Assembly: GCA_042138015.1 (NCBI GenBank)
Contig: JBHIVA010000003.1
Coordinates: forward strand, 14,348-78,347
DNA length: 64,000 nt
Source of the DNA: TH1177 sp042138015
Lineage (GTDB): Archaea; Thermoproteota; Nitrososphaeria; Nitrososphaerales; Nitrososphaeraceae
Direction of reading: 5' to 3'
This document shows, in pieces, positions 56,617-64,000 of the stretch. The notes beneath the pieces were generated by a model. It was not told the origin of the DNA. It saw nothing but the letters and a program-made list of their open reading frames with translations, and did not search any database. Each line of letters starts with the position of its first letter. Within the stretch, counting starts at the first letter, position 1. A program made the position numbers and the translations under genes.

Positions 56617-57699
56617 GTGTACAAAAAGCATTCTTTTAAGGGCAAAGAAATACATCCAGAGAAGTTAACATCTAGTATGTCTGTGTCAGATCTTATATCC
56701 TTTTATGGATCGACAGGTTTTAATGCTAGAAGATTAGCAGAAGCAGCACAATTATTCAAAAAAATGATTGATTCGGATGCAACCACTTGCTTAACAATCT
56801 CTGGTGCAATGTCTCCTATCGGATTGGGAGGTTGCATATCTAGTCTTATCGAAAATGGTTTTATAGATTGGATTATTACGACAGGTGCAAATGCTTATCA
56901 TGATTTACATTTTGCATACAACCTTCCAGTTCGACAAGGTTTTTTTGATGTTGACGATGATATATTATACTCCAAAAATATTGTAAGAATTTATGATGTA
57001 TATATTAAAGAAATAGAAACATTGCAAAAACAAGATGAAATCATTCAAGAAGGAATTTCTCGCATAAATCTAAAAAATAATAATCAATCGTTAACTTCAT
57101 CAGCGGATATTTCTTATTATTTAGGCAAAATTGCTGCTGAGAATTCTGAATTTCCTGATGAGTCGTTTATGGTTTCTGCTTACAAAAATAAAATTCCAGT
57201 GTACATTCCTGCAATAATCGATTCATCAATAGGAATGAATTTACTTCCCTTGCTTTTCGAATCAAAATTGCCATGCTTTAATTTTATTTCTGATGTCGCT
57301 GAATCTGCTGCAATTTTATGGAAAAGCAAATTATCTGGAGGATTAGAATTAGGTGGTGGAGTCCCTAAAAATTTCTTTCAACAAACCGGTCCAACTTTAT
57401 ACCAAATACTAAAAATTCAGGAAGGAGGACATGATTTTGTGATTCAATTGACAGATGCAAGACCAGATACTGGGGGTCTTTCTGGTGCAACTATTCAAGA
57501 GGGGAAGAGTTGGGGAAAAATAAAATCTTCTCACAAAGGTAACGTAATTGTTTATGGTGATTCTTCCGTATACTTTCCACTACTTTCTTCATATGTATTA
57601 TCTGAGTGCTTACAAAGAAAATCTAAAAAATTGTATCTTCTAAAAAATAAATATGTAGAAGAAATGAAATCCAAATATCTAGAAAAAAAAGGTCAATAG
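56617..57699 (+). CDS. Deoxyhypusine synthase homologue 2 (DHS-like)
   Basis: Paralogue of the neighbour. Seen: the DHS core with SGAMSPIGLGG, ITTGANAYHD, GGGVPKNFF, and GGLSGATIQEGKSWGK with the catalytic Lys301. Where the neighbour has KHH, this one has KNF, so the active-site His is missing. This is the form of bacterial-type DHS-like proteins, whose reaction is not the standard one (perhaps another polyamine transfer). Start is GTG. The C-terminal 30 residues are Lys-rich. Confidence 0.82.
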   Translation: MYKKHSFKGKEIHPEKLTSSMSVSDLISFYGSTGFNARRLAEAAQLFKKMIDSDATTCLTISGAMSPIGLGGCISSLIENGFIDWIITTGANAYHDLHFAYNLPVRQGFFDVDDDILYSKNIVRIYDVYIKEIETLQKQDEIIQEGISRINLKNNNQSLTSSADISYYLGKIAAENSEFPDESFMVSAYKNKIPVYIPAIIDSSIGMNLLPLLFESKLPCFNFISDVAESAAILWKSKLSGGLELGGGVPKNFFQQTGPTLYQILKIQEGGHDFVIQLTDARPDTGGLSGATIQEGKSWGKIKSSHKGNVIVYGDSSVYFPLLSSYVLSECLQRKSKKLYLLKNKYVEEMKSKYLEKKGQ

Positions 57700-57725
57700 T
57701 GGATAATAAAAATTAAAAAATCAAT

Positions 57726-58307
57726 TTAGATGCTGAACTTAAAAATTTTTTCCCCGTTCAAGATCCTACTTAGGTTATTTTTAATTAAATCAATATCAAT
57801 TTCATAATATTTACCATCAATATTAATCAATTTTGACATTGCCCTACCAAAAATTGAGATACATCTTTCTTCCTCATTTTTTTGGTAATGTACATATGCA
57901 GCTGCAATAAGGATCAATCCGTTCAGTAACTCCTTTTCCACACCCAATGATTTCTTCCAAATTCCTTCTAATACTTCATGTGACAGCCAGTATCTTTCAT
58001 CATTGAAAAGCTCAATTCCTTTTTTTATAGCTTCTTCTTTCCTTAAGGATCTTTCCTTAATCGTGATAATATCATTTAATTTTCCAATTTCGGTCAATAA
58101 ACTAAGAATGTCATCAACTTTTTCTTCTTTATGGATACTAATATCTAATTCTATAAACCTATCGGAAATTCTCACATCTCTAATAATAACCTCTTTTGTA
58201 CTCGTTTTATTACGAGCCAAAATAAGTATAAAATTTGCATCACTTGGAGAAAATCGTTGGTTATTCAAGTATACCATATATCTCACTAGATGTTGATTAT
58301 TTTTCAT
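57726..58307 (-). CDS. DUF309 domain protein
   Basis: The C-terminal half carries the DUF309 helical pattern: GIELFNDERYWLSHEVLEGIW, then LLNGLILIAAAYVHYQ. The N-terminal 95 residues form a separate beta-rich domain. The reaction is unknown; the WxxHExxExxW-like set suggests metal or phosphate binding. It converges with the second DHS homologue. Confidence 0.8.
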   Translation of the reverse strand: MKNNQHLVRYMVYLNNQRFSPSDANFILILARNKTSTKEVIIRDVRISDRFIELDISIHKEEKVDDILSLLTEIGKLNDIITIKERSLRKEEAIKKGIELFNDERYWLSHEVLEGIWKKSLGVEKELLNGLILIAAAYVHYQKNEEERCISIFGRAMSKLINIDGKYYEIDIDLIKNNLSRILNGEKIFKFSI

Positions 58308-58398
58308 GATTTTTACTAAATAGGATGGTCGTATATTCTTACTGGGTAACCAATGAGCATAATATATTAAAATAAAACTCTATTTTAGAATACTCATA

Positions 58399-58689
58399 TT
58401 GGCTTTAGATCTAGCAGATAAAAGAATTTTAGAATCTCTGATAAAAATTATTCCTTGCGAATTAGAAAACTTATTTTTTTTCGCAAAACAATTGCTTCCT
58501 TCCCAAGGATCTTATAATGACTTCATATATGGTTTGCTCTTAGGAATAATCCTGGGAAACTTTATTGAAAAATTTACTAAAAAATATAATCGAAATCCTG
58601 ATAATGATGAGATGCTTGATATTTATTTCACACTTTCACTTAAATCTCCTAAAATTAGAAAATTAATTTTAAAATACTCACCAAATTGA
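58399..58689 (+). CDS. Uncharacterised protein, 96 aa
   Basis: Not recognised. Helical, with one hydrophobic stretch (FIYGLLLGIILGNFIEKF) that could be a membrane or buried helix. The start is TTG. It precedes the histone gene on the same strand by about 90 bases, but the histone has its own TATA box. Confidence 0.55.
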   Translation: MALDLADKRILESLIKIIPCELENLFFFAKQLLPSQGSYNDFIYGLLLGIILGNFIEKFTKKYNRNPDNDEMLDIYFTLSLKSPKIRKLILKYSPN

Positions 58690-58752
58690 ATGGACTCAAA
58701 CACCATAATATACCGATAGATTGAACCTAATTTTATTCATTTTTCAATTACA

Positions 58753-58760
58753 TTTTTAAA
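58753..58760 (+). promoter_or_regulatory. TATA box of the histone gene
   Basis: tttttaaa centred about 25 bases before the histone ATG, consistent with a leaderless transcript. Confidence 0.55.
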
Positions 58761-58781
58761 TCACTCTATTAATTTTTTTTT

Positions 58782-59021
58782 ATGACAAATGACTTAGAAT
58801 TTGGACTAGCGGTTATGACTAGAATTATTAAAAAAGCAGGTGCTGATAGAGTTAGCGATGACGCAGCGAATCAATTACGGATAATATTAGAAGAAATTGC
58901 ATCAGAAATTTCAAAATCGGCTATTCTCTTGTCTCGTCATGCAGGAAGGAAAACGATAAAGTCGGAAGATATCTTACTTGCTTATAAAACCTCAATAAAA
59001 GGTAACTTAATATCTGAATAA
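58782..59021 (+). CDS. Archaeal histone
   Basis: DNA-packaging histone-fold protein, 79 aa. Seen: three helices with ltAVMTRIIKKAGADRVSDDA, NQLRIILEEIASEIS and the HAGRKTIKSEDILLA loop and helix. This matches HMf-type histones in length and loop composition. The short polar tail KGNLISE has no Lys-rich extension. A single-copy gene with its own TATA box. Confidence 0.93.
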   Translation: MTNDLEFGLAVMTRIIKKAGADRVSDDAANQLRIILEEIASEISKSAILLSRHAGRKTIKSEDILLAYKTSIKGNLISE

Positions 59022-59092
59022 AGTTTATTTTATAATACAACGCCAATTTTTTGCATTTTTCCATTTTCAATTGTTGAAGGTTGATACCTCAA

Positions 59093-59101
59093 ATTTATAT
59101 G
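59093..59101 (+). promoter_or_regulatory. TATA box of tRNA-Cys
   Basis: aatttatat is centred about 29 bases before the 5' end of the mature tRNA, a good promoter position for a tRNA with a very short leader. Confidence 0.55.
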
Positions 59102-59125
59102 GCTCAATTTTATGCCTATTCCTAT

Positions 59126-59210
59126 GGTGGGGTGGCAGAGCGGTTATGCGTTCGCCTGCAGAGTATTACCGGATAGCGAATTTATAAGGGTTCAAATCCC
59201 TTCCCCACCT
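59126..59210 (+). tRNA. tRNA-Cys (anticodon GCA) with 13-nt intron
   Basis: Acceptor GGUGGGG/CCCCACC with discriminator U (the Cys identity base), D arm GCA/UGC, anticodon stem UUCGC/GCGAA with loop CUGCAGA (GCA), five-base variable loop, T arm AAGGG/CCCUU with UUCAAAU loop. The 13-base intron lies at 59162-59174, between 37 and 38. All stems pair fully after splicing. Confidence 0.94.
59162..59174 (+). other. Intron of tRNA-Cys(GCA)
   Basis: Thirteen bases at the canonical 37/38 site. Pairing between the anticodon loop CUG and the intron CGG is short (three pairs), so the splice motif is a relaxed bulge-helix-loop rather than a perfect one. The exact cut may shift by one base. Confidence 0.75.
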
Positions 59211-59243
59211 TAAATAATTTATTACAAGATATGTAAATTTTCA

Positions 59244-59588
59244 TTATTTTGTATAAGTCTCTTTAAGTGCCTGGCCATAAGATAAATGCGCTTTTTTTCT
59301 TAAATAAGGAATAAGTCTATAATGTAGAGAGTAGGTATTTACTTCTTTTATCAATATTCCTTTCACAACCAACGAAATTAAACCCCCTGATAGTTTAGAT
59401 GCGGGAATAGTATTATTTCTAGAAAAATCCTTCCTTTTAATTTGATATTCATTCTTAGAAAAATAAGGTTTATTTTTTTCAATTATCAAAGGCCAAACAA
59501 TATTCTCCCAAATTAATCTCCTATATTCTGTAGAATGCGCATGTTTTCCTTTCTTAGCATCTGAATTCTTATTTTTGTTTAAGGCCAT
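59244..59588 (-). CDS. Uncharacterised Lys-rich protein, winged-helix-like, 114 aa
   Basis: Not firmly recognised. A Lys/Asn/His-rich head (KNKNSDAKKGKHAHS) precedes a helical part and a C-terminal ASKLSGGLISLVVKGILIKEV with YRLIPYLRKKA, which looks like a winged helix. Basic charge suggests RNA or DNA binding. It loosely recalls ribosomal protein S25e in plan, but the core motif does not match well. Confidence 0.6.
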   Translation of the reverse strand: MALNKNKNSDAKKGKHAHSTEYRRLIWENIVWPLIIEKNKPYFSKNEYQIKRKDFSRNNTIPASKLSGGLISLVVKGILIKEVNTYSLHYRLIPYLRKKAHLSYGQALKETYTK

Positions 59589-59767
59589 TTTTCATTGCTT
59601 GTACTTTCTTCTAATTGACTTGGTTTTATAATCTAATACTTTATCTAAATTTTCTATTTCAAATAAATTCAATTTTTATCTATTGACAAAAATTTATCTT
59701 TTAACCTTGTAGGTTATCTAGTCTTTAAATCTAAAATAATAATAAATCGTATCAATCATTGTATAGC

Positions 59768-59929
59768 ATGAACGTTCTAATTTTCGTTATTTACGCAGTG
59801 TTACCGGAAAAGATGGTTATAAATGAAACACTTTTTCTTACATTTCTCATTATTTTATCATTTCTTGTCGTGATAGCCTTTATCCTAAGAAAGAAAAGAA
59901 TGGATCATCCCAACTCTGATAATTTATAA
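59768..59929 (+). CDS. Small membrane protein, 53 aa
   Basis: An ATG-led frame with a hydrophobic start (MNVLIFVIYAVL) and one strong membrane helix (LFLTFLIILSFLVVIAFIL, about residues 22-40) followed by RKKR, a positive-inside anchor. Composition fits a real micro-protein. Not recognised. Confidence 0.5.
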   Translation: MNVLIFVIYAVLPEKMVINETLFLTFLIILSFLVVIAFILRKKRMDHPNSDNL

Positions 59930-59962
59930 ATAAATAATAAATCTTGATCTTGTAAAATATAC

Positions 59963-60670
59963 TTATCGATATAAAGACAGCGTTTTAGCTATCATAATAA
60001 CATCATTTTTGGTTTTAGCCAATTTTGCTATTTTCACACTATCCCTAATATCTTTGGATTTAAGTTTACTCCAAACAATTTCTGAAATTGTATTTGCTAT
60101 TTCAAAGGAAGTCCCAGAGTTGACTAATATATTATTTGAAATTTCAATAAATTTATATCGGCTGTAAGGTTTGAGGTGAAAAACCATGAACCTTGACAAG
60201 AGTGGGGTCAGCAATTTATTTTTATTATTACATGTAGCAAAAACCCATGTTTTTAATAAGGTGTTTCTCGTTTTTTGTGACTTGGTTTCAGTTAATATGC
60301 CTGTCTCCATCAAACTCAAGAGAGCAGACTGGTCTTTGAACGGCATGTATTCAATCTCGTCAATTAATAGATATCTTGGTCTGTTTTCAAACAAATAATC
60401 AATCATACCCGCTTTACTACTGTGACTTCCTAATGTAAAAAAGGATCTTTCAAGTTTCATACATTCCAACATAAATAGGGTTTTAGCAGATGCAGGAGGT
60501 CCAACCAGAAGTATATGCACGGGTTTTTCAGATTCCAACGACATTTTAAAGATCTGTTTTATATCTTCATAACCTACGATATCTCCAAAATGTACATCCT
60601 TAATTAAAGACTCCTTAAACCCTACCAAATTCTTTTTATCATCCAACCGTAAAGAATTAGTATTGTTCAT
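59963..60670 (-). CDS. AAA+ ATPase, RuvB/MoxR-like
   Basis: A compact 235-residue AAA+ module. Seen: Walker A GPPASAKT (residues 57-64), Walker B YLLIDEIEYM (about 99-108), sensor 1 FATCNN near 145, and an arginine region LLSRF; a small helical lid follows. It starts with a short basic head (VGFKESLIKDVHFGDIVGYEDIK). It resembles the ATPase cores of RuvB or MCM/MoxR types without their extra domains. Cellular role unknown. Confidence 0.75.
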   Translation of the reverse strand: MNNTNSLRLDDKKNLVGFKESLIKDVHFGDIVGYEDIKQIFKMSLESEKPVHILLVGPPASAKTLFMLECMKLERSFFTLGSHSSKAGMIDYLFENRPRYLLIDEIEYMPFKDQSALLSLMETGILTETKSQKTRNTLLKTWVFATCNNKNKLLTPLLSRFMVFHLKPYSRYKFIEISNNILVNSGTSFEIANTISEIVWSKLKSKDIRDSVKIAKLAKTKNDVIMIAKTLSLYR

Positions 60671-60847
60671 TGTAATTCCTATAGTTTGTTACTTTATAGG
60701 TTTATTGATTTTAGGATTTTAATATTTGATAGGTATTAAATAGAAACGCCTATTATTCTAATTCAACTTTCTATAGGATTTTGAATCCAAAAATTATTTA
60801 TAGAAATTTAGACCTAGTTTCAAAACTCTTTTAATAACTTACCATTA

Positions 60848-61501
60848 TTACAATTCCTCCCATTCACAGGAGTATTCGGGACTAGTTTCCCACAATCTTA
60901 GAAATGATTTATTGTAATTATCAAACAATTGATGATTTTTTCTCTTATACAGCTGTATTATTTTTCTATGAGGTGATTTTATCCCAAACAAAAAATGTTC
61001 TAATAAAATAATCCCGCTAAGTTCTATTCCTTGATCTATTATAATAACATTATGTGTTAATATTGTCTTGTATGACCTTATCTCGAAGTTAGCCAATTCA
61101 TTGCTCGTAAGTGAAATTATTTTCATATTGCAAAGTCTCGATAAGCATGAGGTCAAATTTTCTTCTATGCTAGGATATACTGTCAGGTATTTCAGATGAT
61201 TTATTAATTCAGATTTAGGATCACAAATAAGTATTTTTATTTTTACGTTATTTTTTAAAATGCTTTTAAAAACTTCAATATAATTAAAAGAAAAAATTTG
61301 GTCTAAACTTATACATGCTATGCATATTTCCTTTTTGGCGCCTACTAATATGTCAAAAACTTTAACATTCTCCTTTGAAAAAACGTCAATAGTGTCATCA
61401 CGATTTTCTTTTTTTAGAATATCCTTAATTTTTGAGGTCATAAAAGGGGAGATTGAGGAGGAAATATTGGTTCCTTTTTCAATTATATTTTCTAGGGTCA
61501 A
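60848..61501 (-). CDS. Uncharacterised protein, 217 aa
   Basis: Not recognised with confidence. The middle has alternating strands and helices (VKIKILICDPKSELINHLKYL, then SYKTILTHNVIIIDQG) reminiscent of phospholipase D-like folds, but without the HxKxxxxD motif, so any enzymatic role of that kind is unlikely. The start is TTG. It is 180 bases upstream of the AAA+ gene on the same strand, so the two may be linked. Confidence 0.6.
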   Translation of the reverse strand: MTLENIIEKGTNISSSISPFMTSKIKDILKKENRDDTIDVFSKENVKVFDILVGAKKEICIACISLDQIFSFNYIEVFKSILKNNVKIKILICDPKSELINHLKYLTVYPSIEENLTSCLSRLCNMKIISLTSNELANFEIRSYKTILTHNVIIIDQGIELSGIILLEHFLFGIKSPHRKIIQLYKRKNHQLFDNYNKSFLRLWETSPEYSCEWEEL

Positions 61502-61721
61502 TGGTGATAAATTATTTATTCAGCTAAAAATACTTTTATTAATGAAAACTGATTTTAAAAATTATTTCTGTTCAGCAACAAATTTGAAAGTAACCATTTG
61601 TTATAGATTCTTAATATTTTAAATCGTATTATTTCTTTTTTAAGATGTAATTTTTTTTTAGTTAAAGTCAGAGAAAACTAGCTAACATTCTTTTTAATAT
61701 TACTTTGTTCTATATATTAAA

Positions 61722-61931
61722 TTGACCGCTACTCCCTCTAAACTAAAATTCCGATTAAATTACAAACCCATAAATTATGATCTTAAAACAGGAATGTTCG
61801 AAGTAAATTCTGAAAAATATACTAGATATGAAGAAGCGAGAGCGAATCACTGGAGATGCGATAAATGTGGAAATAGATTTTCAACTTTTAAGAAGCTTCG
61901 ACAACATAAAAAAGAGATTCATGCGTATTAA
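61722..61931 (+). CDS. C2H2 zinc-finger mini-protein, 69 aa
   Basis: A polar N-terminal half and one classical C2H2 finger: CDKCGNRFSTFKKLRQHKKEIH (ligands Cys46, Cys49, His62, His67). TTG start. Probably binds nucleic acid. Same finger class as the 58-aa protein at 8.1 kb. Confidence 0.75.
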   Translation: MTATPSKLKFRLNYKPINYDLKTGMFEVNSEKYTRYEEARANHWRCDKCGNRFSTFKKLRQHKKEIHAY

Positions 61932-62056
61932 TGGATGTTCTAAAATCCCCAATTATGCCATATTATTTTCTTATATATATTAGATTCATTCTTTTAACAC
62001 TTGGTATTTTCAATTTTGGGTCAAAATTTTTATTGTGGTCTATTTACTCATAACGT

Positions 62057-62194
62057 ATGGAAGGATATTGCGTTAAATGTAAATCAAAGAGAGAAATGCA
62101 AGATGAAAAAAAGGTAACTATGAAAAATGGTAGACCAGCCACTCAAGGAATCTGCGGTGTTTGTGGTACAAAGATGTTTAAGATTGGAAAATAA
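62057..62194 (+). CDS. DUF5679-type zinc-ribbon mini-protein, 45 aa
   Basis: A 45-residue zinc ribbon: CVKC (residues 5-8) and CGVCG (33-37) flanking a Lys-rich strand region with MKNGRPATQG. This pattern matches the small DUF5679 family of archaea. Function is not established; the basic surface could bind nucleic acid. Confidence 0.78.
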   Translation: MEGYCVKCKSKREMQDEKKVTMKNGRPATQGICGVCGTKMFKIGK

Positions 62195-62386
62195 CTAAAA
62201 ATGATAAAACATTATACTATCTTTATAATGTTTTATATATAATTTTTTTAATCAATTGCATTGAAATTTGTAATTAAATTATGTGAAAACAGATGATCAA
62301 TCCCTTCGATTTTTCCTATAATCATAGTAGAAAGTTCTAATAGAAATTTCATCAATTTAAATATAGTGTTATGGAAAAGAAATTGT

Positions 62387-64000
62387 ATGAATTTCTACTT
62401 ACTTCTCGTTCCACTGATATCATTGTTAGGCTTTGTTCTTTCAATTGATGCAATACCAAATATTTCATCACAGCAAATTCCTGATGAACATTTATTAAAT
62501 AAATCTGTATCAGTGAAAATCACTTCCCATCAAGATGGCGAACAAGTTCCTATAGGTAAATTAACAATTTCTGGAATTTCTAATGATGATACAGAACGAA
62601 ATTGTATTATATATGTTGATTGGAATAACAAAAAACCATTTCAACAAGTTAGAGCCGCTGGTCCAGGGGGTGCAGATGATTTTTCTGAATGGTTTTTCAC
62701 ATATGATGAAGATTACTATACAATAACTGAGGGAGATAACGATCTGACATCAAAGATTACATGTACTGATATTGTTGGTCCTGCGGGTACAAAGTGGTAT
62801 TCAGTAAACTTAATAGGAGTTTCTGAAACTATTCTTCCTAATTCAAATCAAGAAACCAACATATCTGATTCTTTAGACGAACCTTCTCATATAATAATTC
62901 CCGGCTTTACATCTAAATTTGAAACTCCAACGCTACAAAATGATGTACAAAATCCAACTAGTAAATCTGTAGATGAACCATCCCAAAAAATTATCCCTGG
63001 ATCTACATCTGATTTTGAAAATCCAACTCTACAAAATGATTTACAAAGACAACCCGGTGACTCGGTAAAAGAATTTTCTCAGCTTGAAGTACCTTCTGAA
63101 AAACATAATACAAGTGACAGTGAAAAAACAAAAAACTCGTTAATTGAGTCCAATATTTCTGCTATCAAAAATGAGGATATCTCTTTATCAAACAATACTG
63201 GAGAGGTAAAAAATAAAGGTAATAATTCTGAGATTCGCATGATTGATAATGAGATTTCTCGATCTACCTTTTTTGAAAATAGTAATCAATCAAATAATAC
63301 ATTATCAGGCCTTGAATCATTAAAAAATAATTCTGATACTGATAGTGATGTTAAATCTACCACCTCAGAATATCTTAGTGTGTTTGTAGTGCTTCCTGAA
63401 CCTGTTATTATAAATAATGATTATTCTTCAGAACTTTCAGTACTTACTAGTGATTCTTCTCCAGTAGCCGATGCCATAATATCTGGTGAAATTTCAAACA
63501 CAGTAAATCCTAATTATATGATAACTTTTTTGGGCAAAACTGATAGTAATGGAACATACAACTTTCCATTAAAAATTTCCAATCTATTTCCTACTGGTGA
63601 ATATGATATGAAAGTTATTGTAACTAAATTAGGTTTACCTGATAGTACATTTTCTACCAACTTTTTTGTATCTGAAAATTTTACATCAAATAAAGATCTA
63701 GAAAGATCTGGGCTAGGAAATTTAACCGACGGTGAGGAGCTTGTATTGAATAAAAATATCTCAAATACATTTTCTCAATTAACAAAAGGAATAGCTTCAG
63801 ATGAAGATCAAATGAAGTCCCTAAATAATTCTGCTAATTTCGAGACCCCTCCCTTTAAGTCAAATGAATATCCTACTCTAGAACAACCACCACCAACATT
63901 TGAACAACCACCACCAACATTTGAACAACCACCACCAACATTTGAACAACCACCACCAACATTTGAACAACCACCACCAACATTTGAACAACCACCACCA
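62387..64000 (+). CDS. Secreted repeat protein, N-terminal part (3' end outside window)
   Basis: A frame open to the right edge (538 residues visible). It begins with a signal peptide (MNFYLLLVPLISLLGFVLS), then a compact domain of about 130 residues with SHQDGEQVPIGKLTISG and AAGPGGADDFSEWF, seen in thaumarchaeal secreted proteins. A long Ser/Asn/Glu-rich stretch with two 32-residue repeats follows, then a beta-sandwich-like part with GKTDSNGTYNFPLKI, and at the edge EQPPPTF repeats. Many NxS/T sites suggest glycosylation, perhaps by the STT3 encoded 8 kb away (inference). Confidence 0.82.
   Translation, partial: MNFYLLLVPLISLLGFVLSIDAIPNISSQQIPDEHLLNKSVSVKITSHQDGEQVPIGKLTISGISNDDTERNCIIYVDWNNKKPFQQVRAAGPGGADDFSEWFFTYDEDYYTITEGDNDLTSKITCTDIVGPAGTKWYSVNLIGVSETILPNSNQETNISDSLDEPSHIIIPGFTSKFETPTLQNDVQNPTSKSVDEPSQKIIPGSTSDFENPTLQNDLQRQPGDSVKEFSQLEVPSEKHNTSDSEKTKNSLIESNISAIKNEDISLSNNTGEVKNKGNNSEIRMIDNEISRSTFFENSNQSNNTLSGLESLKNNSDTDSDVKSTTSEYLSVFVVLPEPVIINNDYSSELSVLTSDSSPVADAIISGEISNTVNPNYMITFLGKTDSNGTYNFPLKISNLFPTGEYDMKVIVTKLGLPDSTFSTNFFVSENFTSNKDLERSGLGNLTDGEELVLNKNISNTFSQLTKGIASDEDQMKSLNNSANFETPPFKSNEYPTLEQPPPTFEQPPPTFEQPPPTFEQPPPTFEQPPPTFEQPPP
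62876..63067 (+). repeat. Two tandem 96-bp coding repeats
   Basis: Two units (62876-62971 and 62972-63067) each encode 32 residues starting DEPS, with IIPG, TLQND and a closing SV in both. They differ at many codons, so the duplication is old. Confidence 0.7.
63881..64000 (+). repeat. 21-bp tandem repeats encoding EQPPPTF
   Basis: Five full copies and one partial copy of the unit gaacaaccaccaccaacatt plus t, identical at the DNA level, running past the window edge. They encode a Pro-rich extended spacer in a secreted protein. The array keeps the frame, as each unit is seven codons. Confidence 0.95.

Overview
The window comes from an AT-rich archaeon (roughly one third G+C by eye), most probably a soil ammonia-oxidising thaumarchaeon (Nitrososphaerota) of the Nitrosocosmicus type. 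The archaeal signs are PCNA, TFS and RpoL, Top6A/B, aIF2-gamma, S6e, L10/L1/P1, a histone, a proteasome subunit, an AglB/STT3, deoxyhypusine synthase homologues, Sm-like and Lrp proteins, intron-bearing tRNAs and TATA boxes placed for leaderless transcripts. The thaumarchaeal signs are the membrane-anchored blue copper protein beside a Rieske/cytochrome b pair, bacterial-type MetK and UvrABC, and a cobalamin pathway. The genus assignment is inference. No ammonia oxidation genes are in view.

Layout. 0-5 kb: the end of tyrS, then a minus-strand block (rpoL, tfs, pcn, aspartate kinase, cobJ/cbiH) and one unknown gene. 5-9.4 kb: a 48-aa ORF, asnS, a winged-helix regulator, a stand-alone Lrp ligand domain, a C2H2 mini-protein and a rhomboid protease. 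9.4-13 kb: Rieske protein, cytochrome b and cupredoxin of the respiratory chain. 13-21 kb: tRNA-Arg with intron, secE, an Lrp regulator, ribosomal stalk genes (P1; L1-L10), a cation exchanger, an orphan GHKL ATPase and a proteasome beta subunit lacking the catalytic threonine. 21-25 kb: citrate synthase, PUA protein, RadA paralogue, Sm-like protein, metK. 25.5-29.8 kb: cbiD, then cbiG-cbiX-cbiC. 29.8-31 kb: a gene-poor stretch holding a frameshifted remnant of a calcium-binding repeat gene. 31-34.6 kb: SRPBCC, DUF427, a dehydrogenase and cbiA.

34.7-41.4 kb: a tight uvrB-uvrA-uvrC run. 41.4-44 kb: thioredoxin-like protein, metallo-beta-lactamase-fold hydrolase, PIN protein, winged-helix protein. 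44-46.2 kb: a gene desert with one 52-aa zinc-ribbon ORF. 46.2-52.1 kb: S6e and aIF2-gamma, then a four-gene run ending in top6B-top6A. 52.2-55 kb: an oligosaccharyltransferase fused to a cyclophilin. 55.6-57.7 kb: two divergent deoxyhypusine synthase homologues. 57.7-62.2 kb: DUF309, histone, tRNA-Cys with intron, an AAA+ ATPase and several small zinc-binding or membrane proteins. 62.4 kb to the edge: a secreted protein with EQPPPTF repeats, cut by the window.

Working together: six cobalamin genes (cobJ/cbiH, cbiD, cbiG, cbiX, cbiC, cbiA) cover much of corrin-ring synthesis. Rieske, cytochrome b and cupredoxin form a quinol-oxidising branch. UvrABC is a complete excision-repair nuclease. No CRISPR array, insertion sequence, rRNA or obvious integrated element was seen. 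The items most worth a second look are the STT3-cyclophilin fusion, the Thr1-less proteasome subunit, the orphan GHKL ATPase, the DHS pair and the decayed RTX-type gene.
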